Notes under the pieces: model-generated | Databases searched by the model: none | What the model saw: only the letters and a program-made list of their open reading frames with translations | What the model was told of the DNA's origin: nothing | Part shown: positions 55,801 through 64,000 of the stretch, piece by piece | Numbering within the stretch: the stretch's first letter is position 1 | Layout of the letters: each line of letters opens with the position of its first letter | Program-made: the position numbers and the translations under genes | DNA from: Myxococcus sp. RHSTA-1-4 | GTDB taxonomy: Bacteria > Myxococcota > Myxococcia > Myxococcales > Myxococcaceae | DNA length: 64,000 bases | Assembly: GCF_020037125.1 (NCBI RefSeq) | Contig: NZ_JAIQDG010000036.1 | Span: 1 to 64,000, forward strand | Direction: 5' to 3'

Positions 55801-58669
55801 ATTGCGAGTGGCGCGGGTGCCGGGGCCCGTCGTCGCGGGCCAGGGCAACCTCTTCGTCGTCTCCGCGTATGACCGCTTCGGCAACCTGAAGACGGACTAC
55901 ACCGGCACGGTGGAGACCACCACCACGGACCCGAACCCGGGCCTGCTGGAGTCCCACACGTACACGGAGCTGGACCGCGGCGCGTACACCTTGCAGGCCA
56001 CCCTACGGACCGCGGGGCCACAGACGCTCACCTTCACGGACGCCGCGGCCGGGGTGTTCGCCACGGACGCCGTCACCGTGGACGCGGCGGAGCCCGTGCG
56101 GCTCGTCTTCCTCTCCGCGCCGGCGAGCGGCTCCGTGCGCCAGACGCTCTCTCAGACGCGGGTGGCCCTGCGTGACGCGTTCGACAACACGCCTCGTGTC
56201 TCCATCCCGGCGGTGACGGTGTCCCTGTCCGGCGGCCCCGCGGGCGCCACCCTGGGGGGAACGCTCACGGTCTCCCCGGTGGACGGAGTGGCCGTCTTCT
56301 CCGACCTCACCGTGGACCAGGAGGGGAACTTCCTGCTCGTCGCGCGCACGGAGAACCCCGCCATTCCGACGGTCGACACCCTGCTCACCCTCATCGACGA
56401 CCAGGCTCCGGCTCCGGCGCCCGCGTTCGCCGCGAGCCTCGTGGACAACCGGACCGTCCGCCTGACCTGGCGGGCCACGGGTGATGACGGCAGCCAGGGC
56501 ACGGCGTCCCGCTACGAGCTCCGCTACAGCCCCGACCCCATCGACGCGGGCAACTTCGGCAACGCCTCGGAGGTACCCACCGGCCTGCCCCAGCCCCCGG
56601 ACACGGACGAGGAGGCCACCCTCCAGCTCCCGCTGGTGCAGGCGACCTGGTACTTCGCCCTTCGCATCATCGACAACGCGAACAACGCCAGCACGCTGGT
56701 GCTGACCTCCATCGAGCTGCCGGGCCCGTGCGGCGGCGTCGTCTGTCCGCCCCGGCCGCCGGAGTGCTCGCCCGACAACGTGAGCCTCGTGACGTATTCG
56801 GGCGCGTGCGTGGCCGACAACGGGGAGGCGCGGTGTGAGTACACACCCAGCATCTCGCTTTGCGAAGGCGCGCAGGCGGTCTGCTACGCGGGCGCCTGTG
56901 ACACGGCGGCGCCTCCGGCCGCGGGGGAACTGGTCATCAGCGAGGTGATGCACAGCCCCAACGTGGGAACGACCGAGTACCTCGAGCTCACCAACACCAC
57001 GGACCGGCTGCTCGACGTCACGAACCTGCTCGTCACCTTCGACAACGGCGCCGGCGGGGTGGAGAGCTTCGCGGTGCAGGCTCCGGGCGACCGGCCCACC
57101 CTCGTCGCGGGCGGGGACACCTTCGTCGCCGCGTACAACGTGGACGAGGCCACCAACGGCGGCGTGCCCGCGGACTACAGCTTCTTCGGAGGGACGTTCT
57201 CCCTGGGCGACACGGGGCGCCTCACCCTGGAGTCGGGCGCCACCGTGGTGGATGACCTGGTGCTGACACTCGCCTTCCCGCGCATGCAGGGCCGCTCCAT
57301 GAACCTGTCGTCGGTGGTGCTGGCCTCGCCGGCCCGCCAGCACCCCTGGTACTGGTGCGACTCCAGCGAGGTCCTCCCTGGAGGTGACCGGGGCACGCCG
57401 GGCCGGGCCAACGAGACGTGCGCCGTGGCCATCAACCCGCCGGTGGACTACTGCGCCATCCAGTTCCCGAAGACGATTGCCGCCCCCGTCGTGGTTGACT
57501 CGGCACAGAGCATCTACAGCCAGTTCTACGACGACCAGGTCACCAACCGGAACCAGGCGGGCAATGACGACTTCCCGTTCATCGTCGCCGAGCTGGGCTA
57601 CGGCACCGACGCCAACGACCCGGCGGGCTGGACGTGGGTGCCCGCGTCCTTCAACGCGGGCTACAACCTGCCCGGAGGTGGCAACAACGATGAAATGGTG
57701 GCCCCCCTGAGCATCGGCACGCCGGGCAGCTATCTCTACGGCTTCCGCTACCGCTTCACACAGGGACCGGCGGGGGCTCAGGACTGGGTGTACTGCGACC
57801 AGGACGGCGTCGTCGGTGGGGGCAACCCGGCGGACTACGGCACGGTGACGGTGGTTCCGCCGCCGCCCACCAACACCATCACCGGCGTCAGCCACGAGGT
57901 CATCGCCCGGGGCGGGGAGCTGGTCCTCACGGGCACGGGCTTCACGGGGGCCACCTCCGTCACCGTCGGGGGCACGGCCCAGGTGTTCACGGTGAACAGC
58001 GACACCCAGCTCACCATCACCCGCCTCGATGACTCGACGCCTGCCGGTGCCGCGCGGTCCATCGTCGTCATGAAGGCTGACGGGCCCGGGACTCCGCGCG
58101 ACGTCGTGGTCATCGACCTGCTCATCTCCGAGCTGGACTCGGACACGCCCGGCGGTGACACGCTGGAGTTCGTGGAGCTCTCCACCGGCGTGCCCAACGT
58201 CAGCCTCGCCGGCTACGTGCTGGTCTTCTGGAACGGAAACAACGACCAGTCCTACCTCGCCATGGCACTCAACGCGTCCACGGACGCGGCGGGGCGGTTG
58301 GTGGTGGGCACCTCCACGCTGACACCGGCGCCGGCGCTGACGTTCGCGGCGGCGAAGGACAACGTGGAGAACGGCCCGGACGCGGTGGCTCTCTACCAGG
58401 GCACGACGGCGGCCTTCCCGAACAACACGCCGCTGACGGCCAGCCGGCTCATCGACGTGCTGGTCCATGACACCGCGGACGCGGACGATACCGGCCTGCT
58501 GGGCACGCTGCTGTGGGCCACGCCGGACCCCCGCCGGGTCCAGGTGGACGAGGACGGCACCTCCAGCAGGGAAACGGTGTCCATCCAGCGCTGCGGCAGC
58601 GGGCGCCGGGATGGCCGCGTCTTCCTGCTCGCCGCGCCCACGCCCGGCGCGGCCAACGCCTGCCCGTAG
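52883..58669 (+). CDS. Very large surface lipoprotein with Ig-like, lamin-tail and IPT domains
   Basis: A 1928-residue lipoprotein (lipobox LLGC, C25). Residues ~35-1170 are a row of bacterial Ig-like domains with recurring YTGTV, DRFGN and FTEADAG motifs. Two fibronectin-III-like units lie at ~455-563 and ~1175-1278. A Cys-rich linker (~1279-1345) and a lamin-tail domain (~1349-1490, ELVISEVMHSPNVG) follow. A further myxobacterial-type region spans ~1515-1655, then an IPT/TIG domain (~1663-1740, LVLTGTGFTGATSVTVGG) and a second lamin-tail-like end. It is probably a long, rod-like cell-surface adhesin or matrix protein. GGAG six bases upstream supports ATG 52883. A clear terminator follows. 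Confidence 0.8.
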   Translation: MSPRPLSLARLLGLGVLCLGLLLGCGGGSTPQTPQPPKPLPDASRSTVEVSRASGVLADGEDRVDVTITVKQEDGSALEGRTVRVEVSGDGNTVTQPASRTDAQGRTTASVVSTRAGTKTVTASVEAEGGAVVLGSRPAITFTPHVATRLAFTATALSARAGAPMGGLEVRLQDGQGRTVTSATDEVTLSLAAGPGDATLEGTLTARAVAGVVRFTEVVLKKSGTGYQLKVEAAGLEGATSPTFAVAPAAAASLELSGLPGVLTAGAAGSAQVTVRDAFGNVATGYTGTLVLTSTDATAGLPAPHAFTEADAGRFTFTGIILKRAGSHRVDVRDGASAALAAGQGVGVVAGEASTLAFIEAPPERASVRAVLPLVMVELQDAFGNRAVVGAPLVTMGLAQGAQGLGGVTSAAPLEGVATFTNLRVSEEGRFQLVASAQGLSSATSAGLDIVDDVAPATPSLSAGTSTSNSATVTWAAVGDDGGEGRAASQELRYSESDITSDAQFDAATLVTGVGAPAEPRASESATLTGLLPRRTYYVALRVTDNRGNSARSSSVMVQTRDPDVEQLAFSVQPSGGTAGALLPEVRVELRDANGNVVPSANTPVTLSLVGHPEFEPVQVAAVNGVAVFDTLRVEVAGQHRFSASAAGLTAVESDPFTIRADAASRLMLTGLMPPVRAGVPGTLTVIVFDRFDNVVRDYTGTVHFSSDDPAATLPADFAFTENEAGIGSFVDGVVLRTAGLRRITVVDTANAALTSSVTLEVVSSIVEYLALEGLPGDVTAGASNMLTLSARDRFGNIVTGYSGRVRFTSTDPQAVLPEDFTFEPARDAGLHEFPVTLRSSGLQSITVEEQGFGSRNVTVSTRVAPAAVARMTLELSTTTPAAGQAVDATVTLLDAFGNRASGYRGTVGFQVSGDAQATLPGNYPFTEADAGRHIFSVTFAAVRDSVLVVEETAGAPLRAEAPVSVRPGLLTELRVARVPGPVVAGQGNLFVVSAYDRFGNLKTDYTGTVETTTTDPNPGLLESHTYTELDRGAYTLQATLRTAGPQTLTFTDAAAGVFATDAVTVDAAEPVRLVFLSAPASGSVRQTLSQTRVALRDAFDNTPRVSIPAVTVSLSGGPAGATLGGTLTVSPVDGVAVFSDLTVDQEGNFLLVARTENPAIPTVDTLLTLIDDQAPAPAPAFAASLVDNRTVRLTWRATGDDGSQGTASRYELRYSPDPIDAGNFGNASEVPTGLPQPPDTDEEATLQLPLVQATWYFALRIIDNANNASTLVLTSIELPGPCGGVVCPPRPPECSPDNVSLVTYSGACVADNGEARCEYTPSISLCEGAQAVCYAGACDTAAPPAAGELVISEVMHSPNVGTTEYLELTNTTDRLLDVTNLLVTFDNGAGGVESFAVQAPGDRPTLVAGGDTFVAAYNVDEATNGGVPADYSFFGGTFSLGDTGRLTLESGATVVDDLVLTLAFPRMQGRSMNLSSVVLASPARQHPWYWCDSSEVLPGGDRGTPGRANETCAVAINPPVDYCAIQFPKTIAAPVVVDSAQSIYSQFYDDQVTNRNQAGNDDFPFIVAELGYGTDANDPAGWTWVPASFNAGYNLPGGGNNDEMVAPLSIGTPGSYLYGFRYRFTQGPAGAQDWVYCDQDGVVGGGNPADYGTVTVVPPPPTNTITGVSHEVIARGGELVLTGTGFTGATSVTVGGTAQVFTVNSDTQLTITRLDDSTPAGAARSIVVMKADGPGTPRDVVVIDLLISELDSDTPGGDTLEFVELSTGVPNVSLAGYVLVFWNGNNDQSYLAMALNASTDAAGRLVVGTSTLTPAPALTFAAAKDNVENGPDAVALYQGTTAAFPNNTPLTASRLIDVLVHDTADADDTGLLGTLLWATPDPRRVQVDEDGTSSRETVSIQRCGSGRRDGRVFLLAAPTPGAANACP

Positions 58670-58704
58670 GCTGTCCGTGGCCGATTGAACCGTTGAGAAG
58701 TCCA

Positions 58705-58748
58705 GGAGGCCGCATCCGGCACTCACGCTGGGGCGGCCTCCCGCTTTT
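58705..58748 (+). terminator. Rho-independent-like terminator after the lipoprotein gene
   Basis: A perfect 9-bp stem (GGAGGCCGC / GCGGCCTCC) with a 19-base loop, followed by CGCTTTT. Confidence 0.6.
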
Positions 58749-58834
58749 CGGCCCCGGAAGGCTGCTGCCGCCGGGGTGCATGCACATTACCTTTGGCGCC
58801 CCTTCATCCCTGTCATCAGGTTCAGGAGCAGACA

Positions 58835-60790
58835 GTGTCAGCAGAGACCCTCGTTCCCGACGCCGCCCGCCTCGTCACCTGCCCGCCGGCCGAGTTCCGC
58901 CGCTCCGGTGAGGAGGCCATGGCCGCCGCCCGCGACGGAATCGCCCGTCTCAAGGCCCTCCGCCCCCCATACGGCGTGCGTGAGGTGCTGGAGCTGTACG
59001 ACGAGGCCATGGGCACGCTCGACGACGCCAGCTCCCGCGCCTCCGTGGCCCGCCACGCCCACCCGGACGCGGCCATGCGCGAGGCCGGGGAGGCCGCCGA
59101 GCAGGCGCTGGAGACGCTCATCAACGACATCCGCATGGACCGGGGCGTCTACGACGTGCTCGTCTCGCTCGACCTGTCCGGCGAGGACGGGCCCACGCGC
59201 AAGTGGATGGAGAAGGTGCTGCGCGACTTCCGCCGCGCCGGTGTGGACCGCGACGAGGCCACCCGCGCCCGTGTGAAGGAGCTGCAGGAGGAGCTGGTCC
59301 GCATCGGGCAGGAGTTCAGCCGCAACATCCGCCAGGACACCCGCAGCGAGGCCCTGCCTCCCTCCGCGCTGGAGGGGCTGCCGGACGACTACGTGCGCGC
59401 CCACCCGCCCGGGCCGGACGGGCAGGTGCGCATCACCACCGACTACCCGGACATCGTCCCCTTCATGACGTACTCACGGGACGCGAAGGCCCGCGAGAAG
59501 ATGTGGCGCCTGTTCCGCCTGCGCGGGCACCCCGCCAACGTGGACGTCCTCCAGCGCATGGTGGCCCGCCGCCACGAGCTGGCCACGCTGCTGGGCTACC
59601 GGAACTGGGCGGCCTACTCCACCGAGGACAAGATGATTCGCGACGAGCAGGCCGCCGCGGACTTCATCGCGAAGATTTCCGCCGCCTCCGAGGCGCGCAT
59701 GAAGCGCGACTACGCGATGCTGCTGGAGCGCAAGCGCCGCGACGTGCCCGGCGCCCCGCGCGTGGACCCGTGGGACCAGGCGTTCCTGGAGGACCGCGTC
59801 AAGGCGGAGCAGTACGCGTTCGACTCGCAGGTGGTGCGGCCATACTACGAGTACACGCGCGTGAAGCAGGGCGTGCTGGACCTGACTGCGCGCCTGTTCG
59901 GCGTCACCTACCGGCGCGTCCCGGACGCGCCGGTGTGGCACCCGGACGTGGAGGCCTATGACGTCCTGGAGGGCGACTCGCTGCGCGGGCGCTTCTACCT
60001 GGACATGCACCCGCGCGACGACAAGTACAAGCACGCGGCCCAGTTCACCCTCACCAGCGGGAAGGCGGGCCGCCGGCTGCCGGAGGGCGTGCTCATCTGC
60101 AACTTCCCCCGGCCCGGCGCGGAGCCCGCGCTGCTCCAGCACAGCGACGTGGAGACCTTCTTCCACGAGTTCGGCCACCTGCTGCACCACATCTTCGGCG
60201 GCCACACGCGTTGGGCGGGCGTGTCCGGTGTGCGCACGGAGTGGGACTTCGTGGAGGCCCCCTCGCAGATGCTGGAGGAGTGGGCGCGCGACGCCGCCTC
60301 GTTGCAGACCTTCGCCCGGCACCACCAGACGGGCGAGCCGATTCCCGCGGACGTGGTGGCGCGCATGCGCCGCGCGGAGGAGTTCGGCAAGGGCCTGTGG
60401 GTGCGGCAGCAGATGTTCTACGCCGCGCTCAGCCTGGAGCTGTACCGGCGCGAGCCCGGGAGCGTGGATGCCACCGCGCTCGTGCGCGAGCTGCAGGGCA
60501 GGTACACGCCCTTCCCCTACGTGGAGGGCACGTACTTCCACCTCTCCTTCGGGCACCTCGACGGGTACTCGTCCAACTACTACACGTACATGTGGTCGCT
60601 GGTCATCGCGAAGGACCTGTTCACGGTGTTCCAGCAGAAGGGGATGCTGGACCCCGCGCCCGCCCAGGCGTACCGGCGTGACGTGCTGGAGCCGGGCGGC
60701 TCGGACGACGCCGCGAAGCTGGTGCATGCCTTCCTCGGACGCGACTACGACTTCCGCGCCTACGAGGAGTGGCTCAACAAGGCGGCGTGA
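58835..60790 (+). CDS. M3-family oligopeptidase
   Basis: A 651-residue cytoplasmic metallopeptidase of the thimet/oligopeptidase A group. The zinc site is HEFGH at 444-448, within ETFFHEFGHLLHH. Family landmarks include WRLFRLRGHPANVDVLQRM, RGRFYLDMHPRDDKYKHA, DFVEAPSQMLEEW and FGHLDGYSSNYYTYMWSLVIA. It should cut short peptides to recycle amino acids. There is no signal peptide. The GTG at 58835 is preceded by AGGAG seven bases upstream; the longer reading to 58793 lacks a site. Its 3' end is six bases from that of the convergent foldase gene. Confidence 0.92.
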   Translation: MSAETLVPDAARLVTCPPAEFRRSGEEAMAAARDGIARLKALRPPYGVREVLELYDEAMGTLDDASSRASVARHAHPDAAMREAGEAAEQALETLINDIRMDRGVYDVLVSLDLSGEDGPTRKWMEKVLRDFRRAGVDRDEATRARVKELQEELVRIGQEFSRNIRQDTRSEALPPSALEGLPDDYVRAHPPGPDGQVRITTDYPDIVPFMTYSRDAKAREKMWRLFRLRGHPANVDVLQRMVARRHELATLLGYRNWAAYSTEDKMIRDEQAAADFIAKISAASEARMKRDYAMLLERKRRDVPGAPRVDPWDQAFLEDRVKAEQYAFDSQVVRPYYEYTRVKQGVLDLTARLFGVTYRRVPDAPVWHPDVEAYDVLEGDSLRGRFYLDMHPRDDKYKHAAQFTLTSGKAGRRLPEGVLICNFPRPGAEPALLQHSDVETFFHEFGHLLHHIFGGHTRWAGVSGVRTEWDFVEAPSQMLEEWARDAASLQTFARHHQTGEPIPADVVARMRRAEEFGKGLWVRQQMFYAALSLELYRREPGSVDATALVRELQGRYTPFPYVEGTYFHLSFGHLDGYSSNYYTYMWSLVIAKDLFTVFQQKGMLDPAPAQAYRRDVLEPGGSDDAAKLVHAFLGRDYDFRAYEEWLNKAA

Positions 60791-60796
60791 CGGCCT

Positions 60797-61876
60797 TCAG
60801 TTGCGCCCCCACACCCGGGGGCGCTCGAAGCGCAGGAAGCCGCTCGCCTCTTCCTGGGCGATGATGTCCGCCTCGGTGCCGAAGTAGCGCGCGCGCACCT
60901 CCTGGAGCCTCGCCTCCAGCTCCTCGCCGGAGAGCTCCTTCGCCAGGGCCGCGCGCTCGGCCATGTACCGGGCGCCCGCGTCCCAGCGGGCGTCACGCGT
61001 CCGGTCCAGCGTGTCCCAGCGAGTCAGCGCCTCTTCATCCAGGCCCATCTCCTTGCGGACGGTGCGCAGGCTCTGGGAGCGCTCCTCGGGCGTCATCGCC
61101 CCCAGCTCGCGCTGGATGGAGGACAGGTCCAGGAAGCGGTTCATCAGCTCCTGCTGGTGGCGCGCGACGTATGCGTCGGCCGCCTCGCCGTGCACCTCCT
61201 GGAGCTTCTGCTTGTAGGCGGACAGCTTCTCCGTGAGGCCGGCGCCCTCCGTCGTGTCGAGCGTCCTCAGCGTGTCCGCGAGGGCCTGGTTCTTCAGCTC
61301 GGAGGCCCAGAGGCGCTCCGCGACGTCCTTGCCGAAGAGCCGGTTGCGCGCGTCCCAGACGGCGGCGCGGCGCTCCTTGTCACCCAGCCCGCGCAGGTAC
61401 GCGTCATTGTCCTTCACCCACTTCTCGTAGTCCTCGCGGTTGCGGAGCATGGCGGCCAGCTCCTCGTACCGCTCGGGGAAGGCCTTCTCGAGGAAGGCCA
61501 GCAGCTCCTCGCGCCAGCGGTCCGGGCTGCGCTTCTGGAAGTAGCGCATCAGCTCTTCCAGCATCCGTATCTGCACGGAGGGCTCGTCCAGCCGCGCGCC
61601 GTAGCGCTCGCGCATGGCGGTGACGAGCGCCTCCAGCTCCGGGTCCTCCGCATCCGGTGCGGTGGCGGAGGGAGGGGCCCCGGTGGGCGCGCTGGCGGTG
61701 GCCGCCAGCGGCCCGGGGGAGGGGAGGGCCGTCGCGCTGGGGCCCGCGTTGGAGGGGGGCTGGCGGGCCAGGGCCAGGACGTCGGCCCGCTGTCCCGGTG
61801 CGTATATCGACAGGCCGGCGATGAGCCCGAGGAGGGCCGCCGTGCCTCCCAGCATCCGCTTCATCCACGTTTTCAT
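60797..61876 (-). CDS. Lipase foldase (LifO-type chaperone)
   Basis: A 359-residue protein with an N-terminal membrane anchor (~8-26, LGGTAALLGLIAGLSIYA), a Pro/Ala-rich linker (~40-85) and a long all-helical part. The helical region has the look of lipase-specific foldases: WDARNRLFGKDVAERLWASE and RWDTLDRTRDARWDAGARYM, ending in RARYFGTEADIIAQEEASGF. Such proteins hold the lipase in the periplasm while it folds. The classical R-x-x-F-D-Y motif is not plainly seen, so it is a divergent member. It follows the lipase gene by 40 bases on the same strand, as is usual for this pair. Confidence 0.75.
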   Translation of the reverse strand: MKTWMKRMLGGTAALLGLIAGLSIYAPGQRADVLALARQPPSNAGPSATALPSPGPLAATASAPTGAPPSATAPDAEDPELEALVTAMRERYGARLDEPSVQIRMLEELMRYFQKRSPDRWREELLAFLEKAFPERYEELAAMLRNREDYEKWVKDNDAYLRGLGDKERRAAVWDARNRLFGKDVAERLWASELKNQALADTLRTLDTTEGAGLTEKLSAYKQKLQEVHGEAADAYVARHQQELMNRFLDLSSIQRELGAMTPEERSQSLRTVRKEMGLDEEALTRWDTLDRTRDARWDAGARYMAERAALAKELSGEELEARLQEVRARYFGTEADIIAQEEASGFLRFERPRVWGRN

Positions 61877-61916
61877 GCAGCCCCTTTCTCCGTGACGCGC
61901 CACTCCCCGGCAGCGG

Positions 61917-63029
<1,113 letters not shown>

Positions 63030-63081
63030 GAGAGCTCCTACAGACGGGGGACGGAGTCTCGGGAGCGCACGGAGAGGATAA

Positions 63082-63168
63082 TCCAAGACGCGTCTTGGAC
63101 TTCCTCTACGCCTTGGCGAATCCCGAACACCCAGAGTGTTAGTGCCCGGGATTGACTCCCGAGTCAAT
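63082..63168 (-). promoter_or_regulatory. Three inverted repeats upstream of the lipase gene
   Basis: TCCAAGACGCGTCTTGGA (63082-63099) is a perfect 18-bp palindrome. AACAC-N5-GTGTT lies at 63126-63140. ATTGACTC-CC-GAGTCAAT lies at 63151-63168. They sit 53-139 bases upstream of the lipase start and are likely operator sites. Confidence 0.5.
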
Positions 63169-63442
63169 ACAGCGCGACGTGTTATCAGAATGGCGCTGTG
63201 CGTCAGGAGACAGCTGTCTCGCACCGGAAGGTGAGACGCAGGCGTGTTGTGCATTGCGTCAAAACATGCGACGCAATGTATTGCATGGGTGTTTTGGAGG
63301 AGATTCTGCGGTGCGTCATCCGCGGTGCCGCATCACCGTGCTGACGCCCGCGGGCCGTCACGTGCGCGAGGGGGACTGGGACGCGCTCGAGGACGATGCG
63401 GTGTGTGGCCCGGTGCTCGAGATGGCGGGCGCGCATCGCCCG
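63169..63442. other. Intergenic stretch with a 9-bp inverted repeat
   Basis: Between the lipase operators and the phosphorylase terminator no gene is supported. CATTGCGTC (63252-63260) and GACGCAATG (63270-63278) form an inverted repeat with a 9-base loop, and GCAAT-GT-ATTGC overlaps its right arm. It may be a regulatory site or part of a small RNA. Confidence 0.35.
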
Positions 63443-63466
63443 GCGGCCGGTGTCTCCACCGGCCGC
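63443..63466 (-). terminator. Hairpin terminator after glycogen phosphorylase
   Basis: A perfect 9-bp stem (GCGGCCGGT / ACCGGCCGC) with a 6-base loop, 19 bases beyond the minus-strand stop. No T-run. Confidence 0.55.
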
Positions 63467-63485
63467 GGGCCCGAGGACTACGAGA

Positions 63486-64000
63486 CTACAGCTCCACCGG
63501 CGTCTGCTGGATGCGCCAGATTTCCTCTGCGTACTGCTTGATGGTGCGGTCCGACGAGAAGATGCCGCCGCGCGCCACGTTGATGATGCACTTCTTCGCC
63601 CAGCCGTCGGCGTCCAGGTAGGCGCGGACCACGTCCTCCTGCTTCGCCATGTACGACGGGAAGTCGGCGAGCACGAGGTAGCGGTCCTCCTCCAGCAGGC
63701 TGTCCACGAGCGGCTTGAAGAGGTTCTTGTCCTCCGGCGAGAAGAAGCCGGTGGAGATGAGGTCCAGCGCCTCGCGCAGCTCCAGGTGCTGGTTGTACAC
63801 GTCACGCGGGCGGTAGCCCTCGCGCTTGCGGGTGATGACCTCGTCCGCCGTGAGGCCGAAGAGGAAGAAGTTCTCGTCGCCCACCGCCTCGCGAATCTCC
63901 ACGTTGGCGCCGTCCAGCGTGCCCAGCGTCAGCGCGCCGTTGAGCATCAGCTTCATGTTGCCCGTGCCGGACGCCTCCATGCCCGCGGTGGAAATCTGCT
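63486..64000 (-). CDS. glgP: Glycogen/maltodextrin phosphorylase, C-terminal part
   Basis: The frame stays open to the right edge, so the N-terminal part is missing. The visible end begins with ISTAGMEASGTGNMKLMLNG, the pyridoxal-phosphate and glucose-phosphate binding signature of glycogen phosphorylases. Next come GTLDGANVEIREAVGDENFF and FGLTADEV, and the end is AKKCIINVARGGIFSSDRTIKQY. The family releases glucose-1-phosphate from glycogen using phosphate. About 171 codons are present of the ~830 usual. A hairpin terminator follows the stop. Confidence 0.95.
   Translation of the reverse strand, partial: QISTAGMEASGTGNMKLMLNGALTLGTLDGANVEIREAVGDENFFLFGLTADEVITRKREGYRPRDVYNQHLELREALDLISTGFFSPEDKNLFKPLVDSLLEEDRYLVLADFPSYMAKQEDVVRAYLDADGWAKKCIINVARGGIFSSDRTIKQYAEEIWRIQQTPVEL

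Noticed and set aside
63152-63541. Small plus-strand open frame next to the lipase
   Set aside because: It runs across the operators, the phosphorylase terminator and into the phosphorylase gene, with no recognisable protein.

Overview
The window is very GC-rich and reads as a myxobacterial chromosome (Myxococcota, most likely Myxococcaceae). The evidence is a MYXO-CTERM sorting tail on a secreted glycosidase, many lipoproteins, two ECF sigma factors, a giant NRPS/PKS gene, and GTG starts with strong GGAGG ribosome sites. No tRNA, rRNA, insertion sequence, prophage or CRISPR array was seen.

Layout. 1-20606: the 3' part of one giant hybrid gene, ordered FAAL-ACP-C-A-PCP-KS-AT-PCP-C-LLM-C-A-PCP-C-A-PCP-C-A-PCP-TE. 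It should make a lipopeptide with one unreduced malonate extension and an embedded luciferase-like monooxygenase; the last A domain reads as Asp. 20706-25803: accessory genes (nucleotidyltransferase-like protein, extended SDR, WGR-domain protein, three small lipoproteins). 26039-28484: two tandem, homologous solute-binding proteins with no permease. 28517-29095: an ECF sigma factor. 29424-31421: a secreted GH88 glycosidase. 31482-35412: small envelope proteins and two overlapping membrane proteins. 35861-39489: a compact operon of ECF sigma factor, anti-sigma-like membrane protein, caspase-fold lipoprotein (with EF-hand, PEGA-like and barrel-like parts) and small lipoprotein. 39493-43082: M14 carboxypeptidase, Spy/CpxP-like protein and an alkaline-phosphatase-superfamily membrane enzyme. 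43359-46907: dnaE. 46999-52711: a dienoyl-CoA isomerase (ECH1 type), a prephenate dehydrogenase-chorismate mutase fusion in unusual order, an RlhA-like U32 protein, and a DECR-type 2,4-dienoyl-CoA reductase. 52883-58669: a 1928-residue Ig-like lipoprotein. 58835-60790: an M3 oligopeptidase. 60797-63029: a secreted lipase with its foldase. 63486-64000: the C-terminal end of glycogen phosphorylase.

How they connect. The isomerase and the reductase are the two auxiliary enzymes for beta-oxidation of polyunsaturated fatty acids. They are separated by two unrelated genes but share a near-identical leader motif, which suggests co-regulation. The lipase/foldase pair could feed fatty acids into the same metabolism. 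The two strongest candidates for undescribed biology are the sigma/anti-sigma/caspase operon and the C-LLM-C segment of the assembly line. All functions are inferred from motifs read by eye; no database search was possible.
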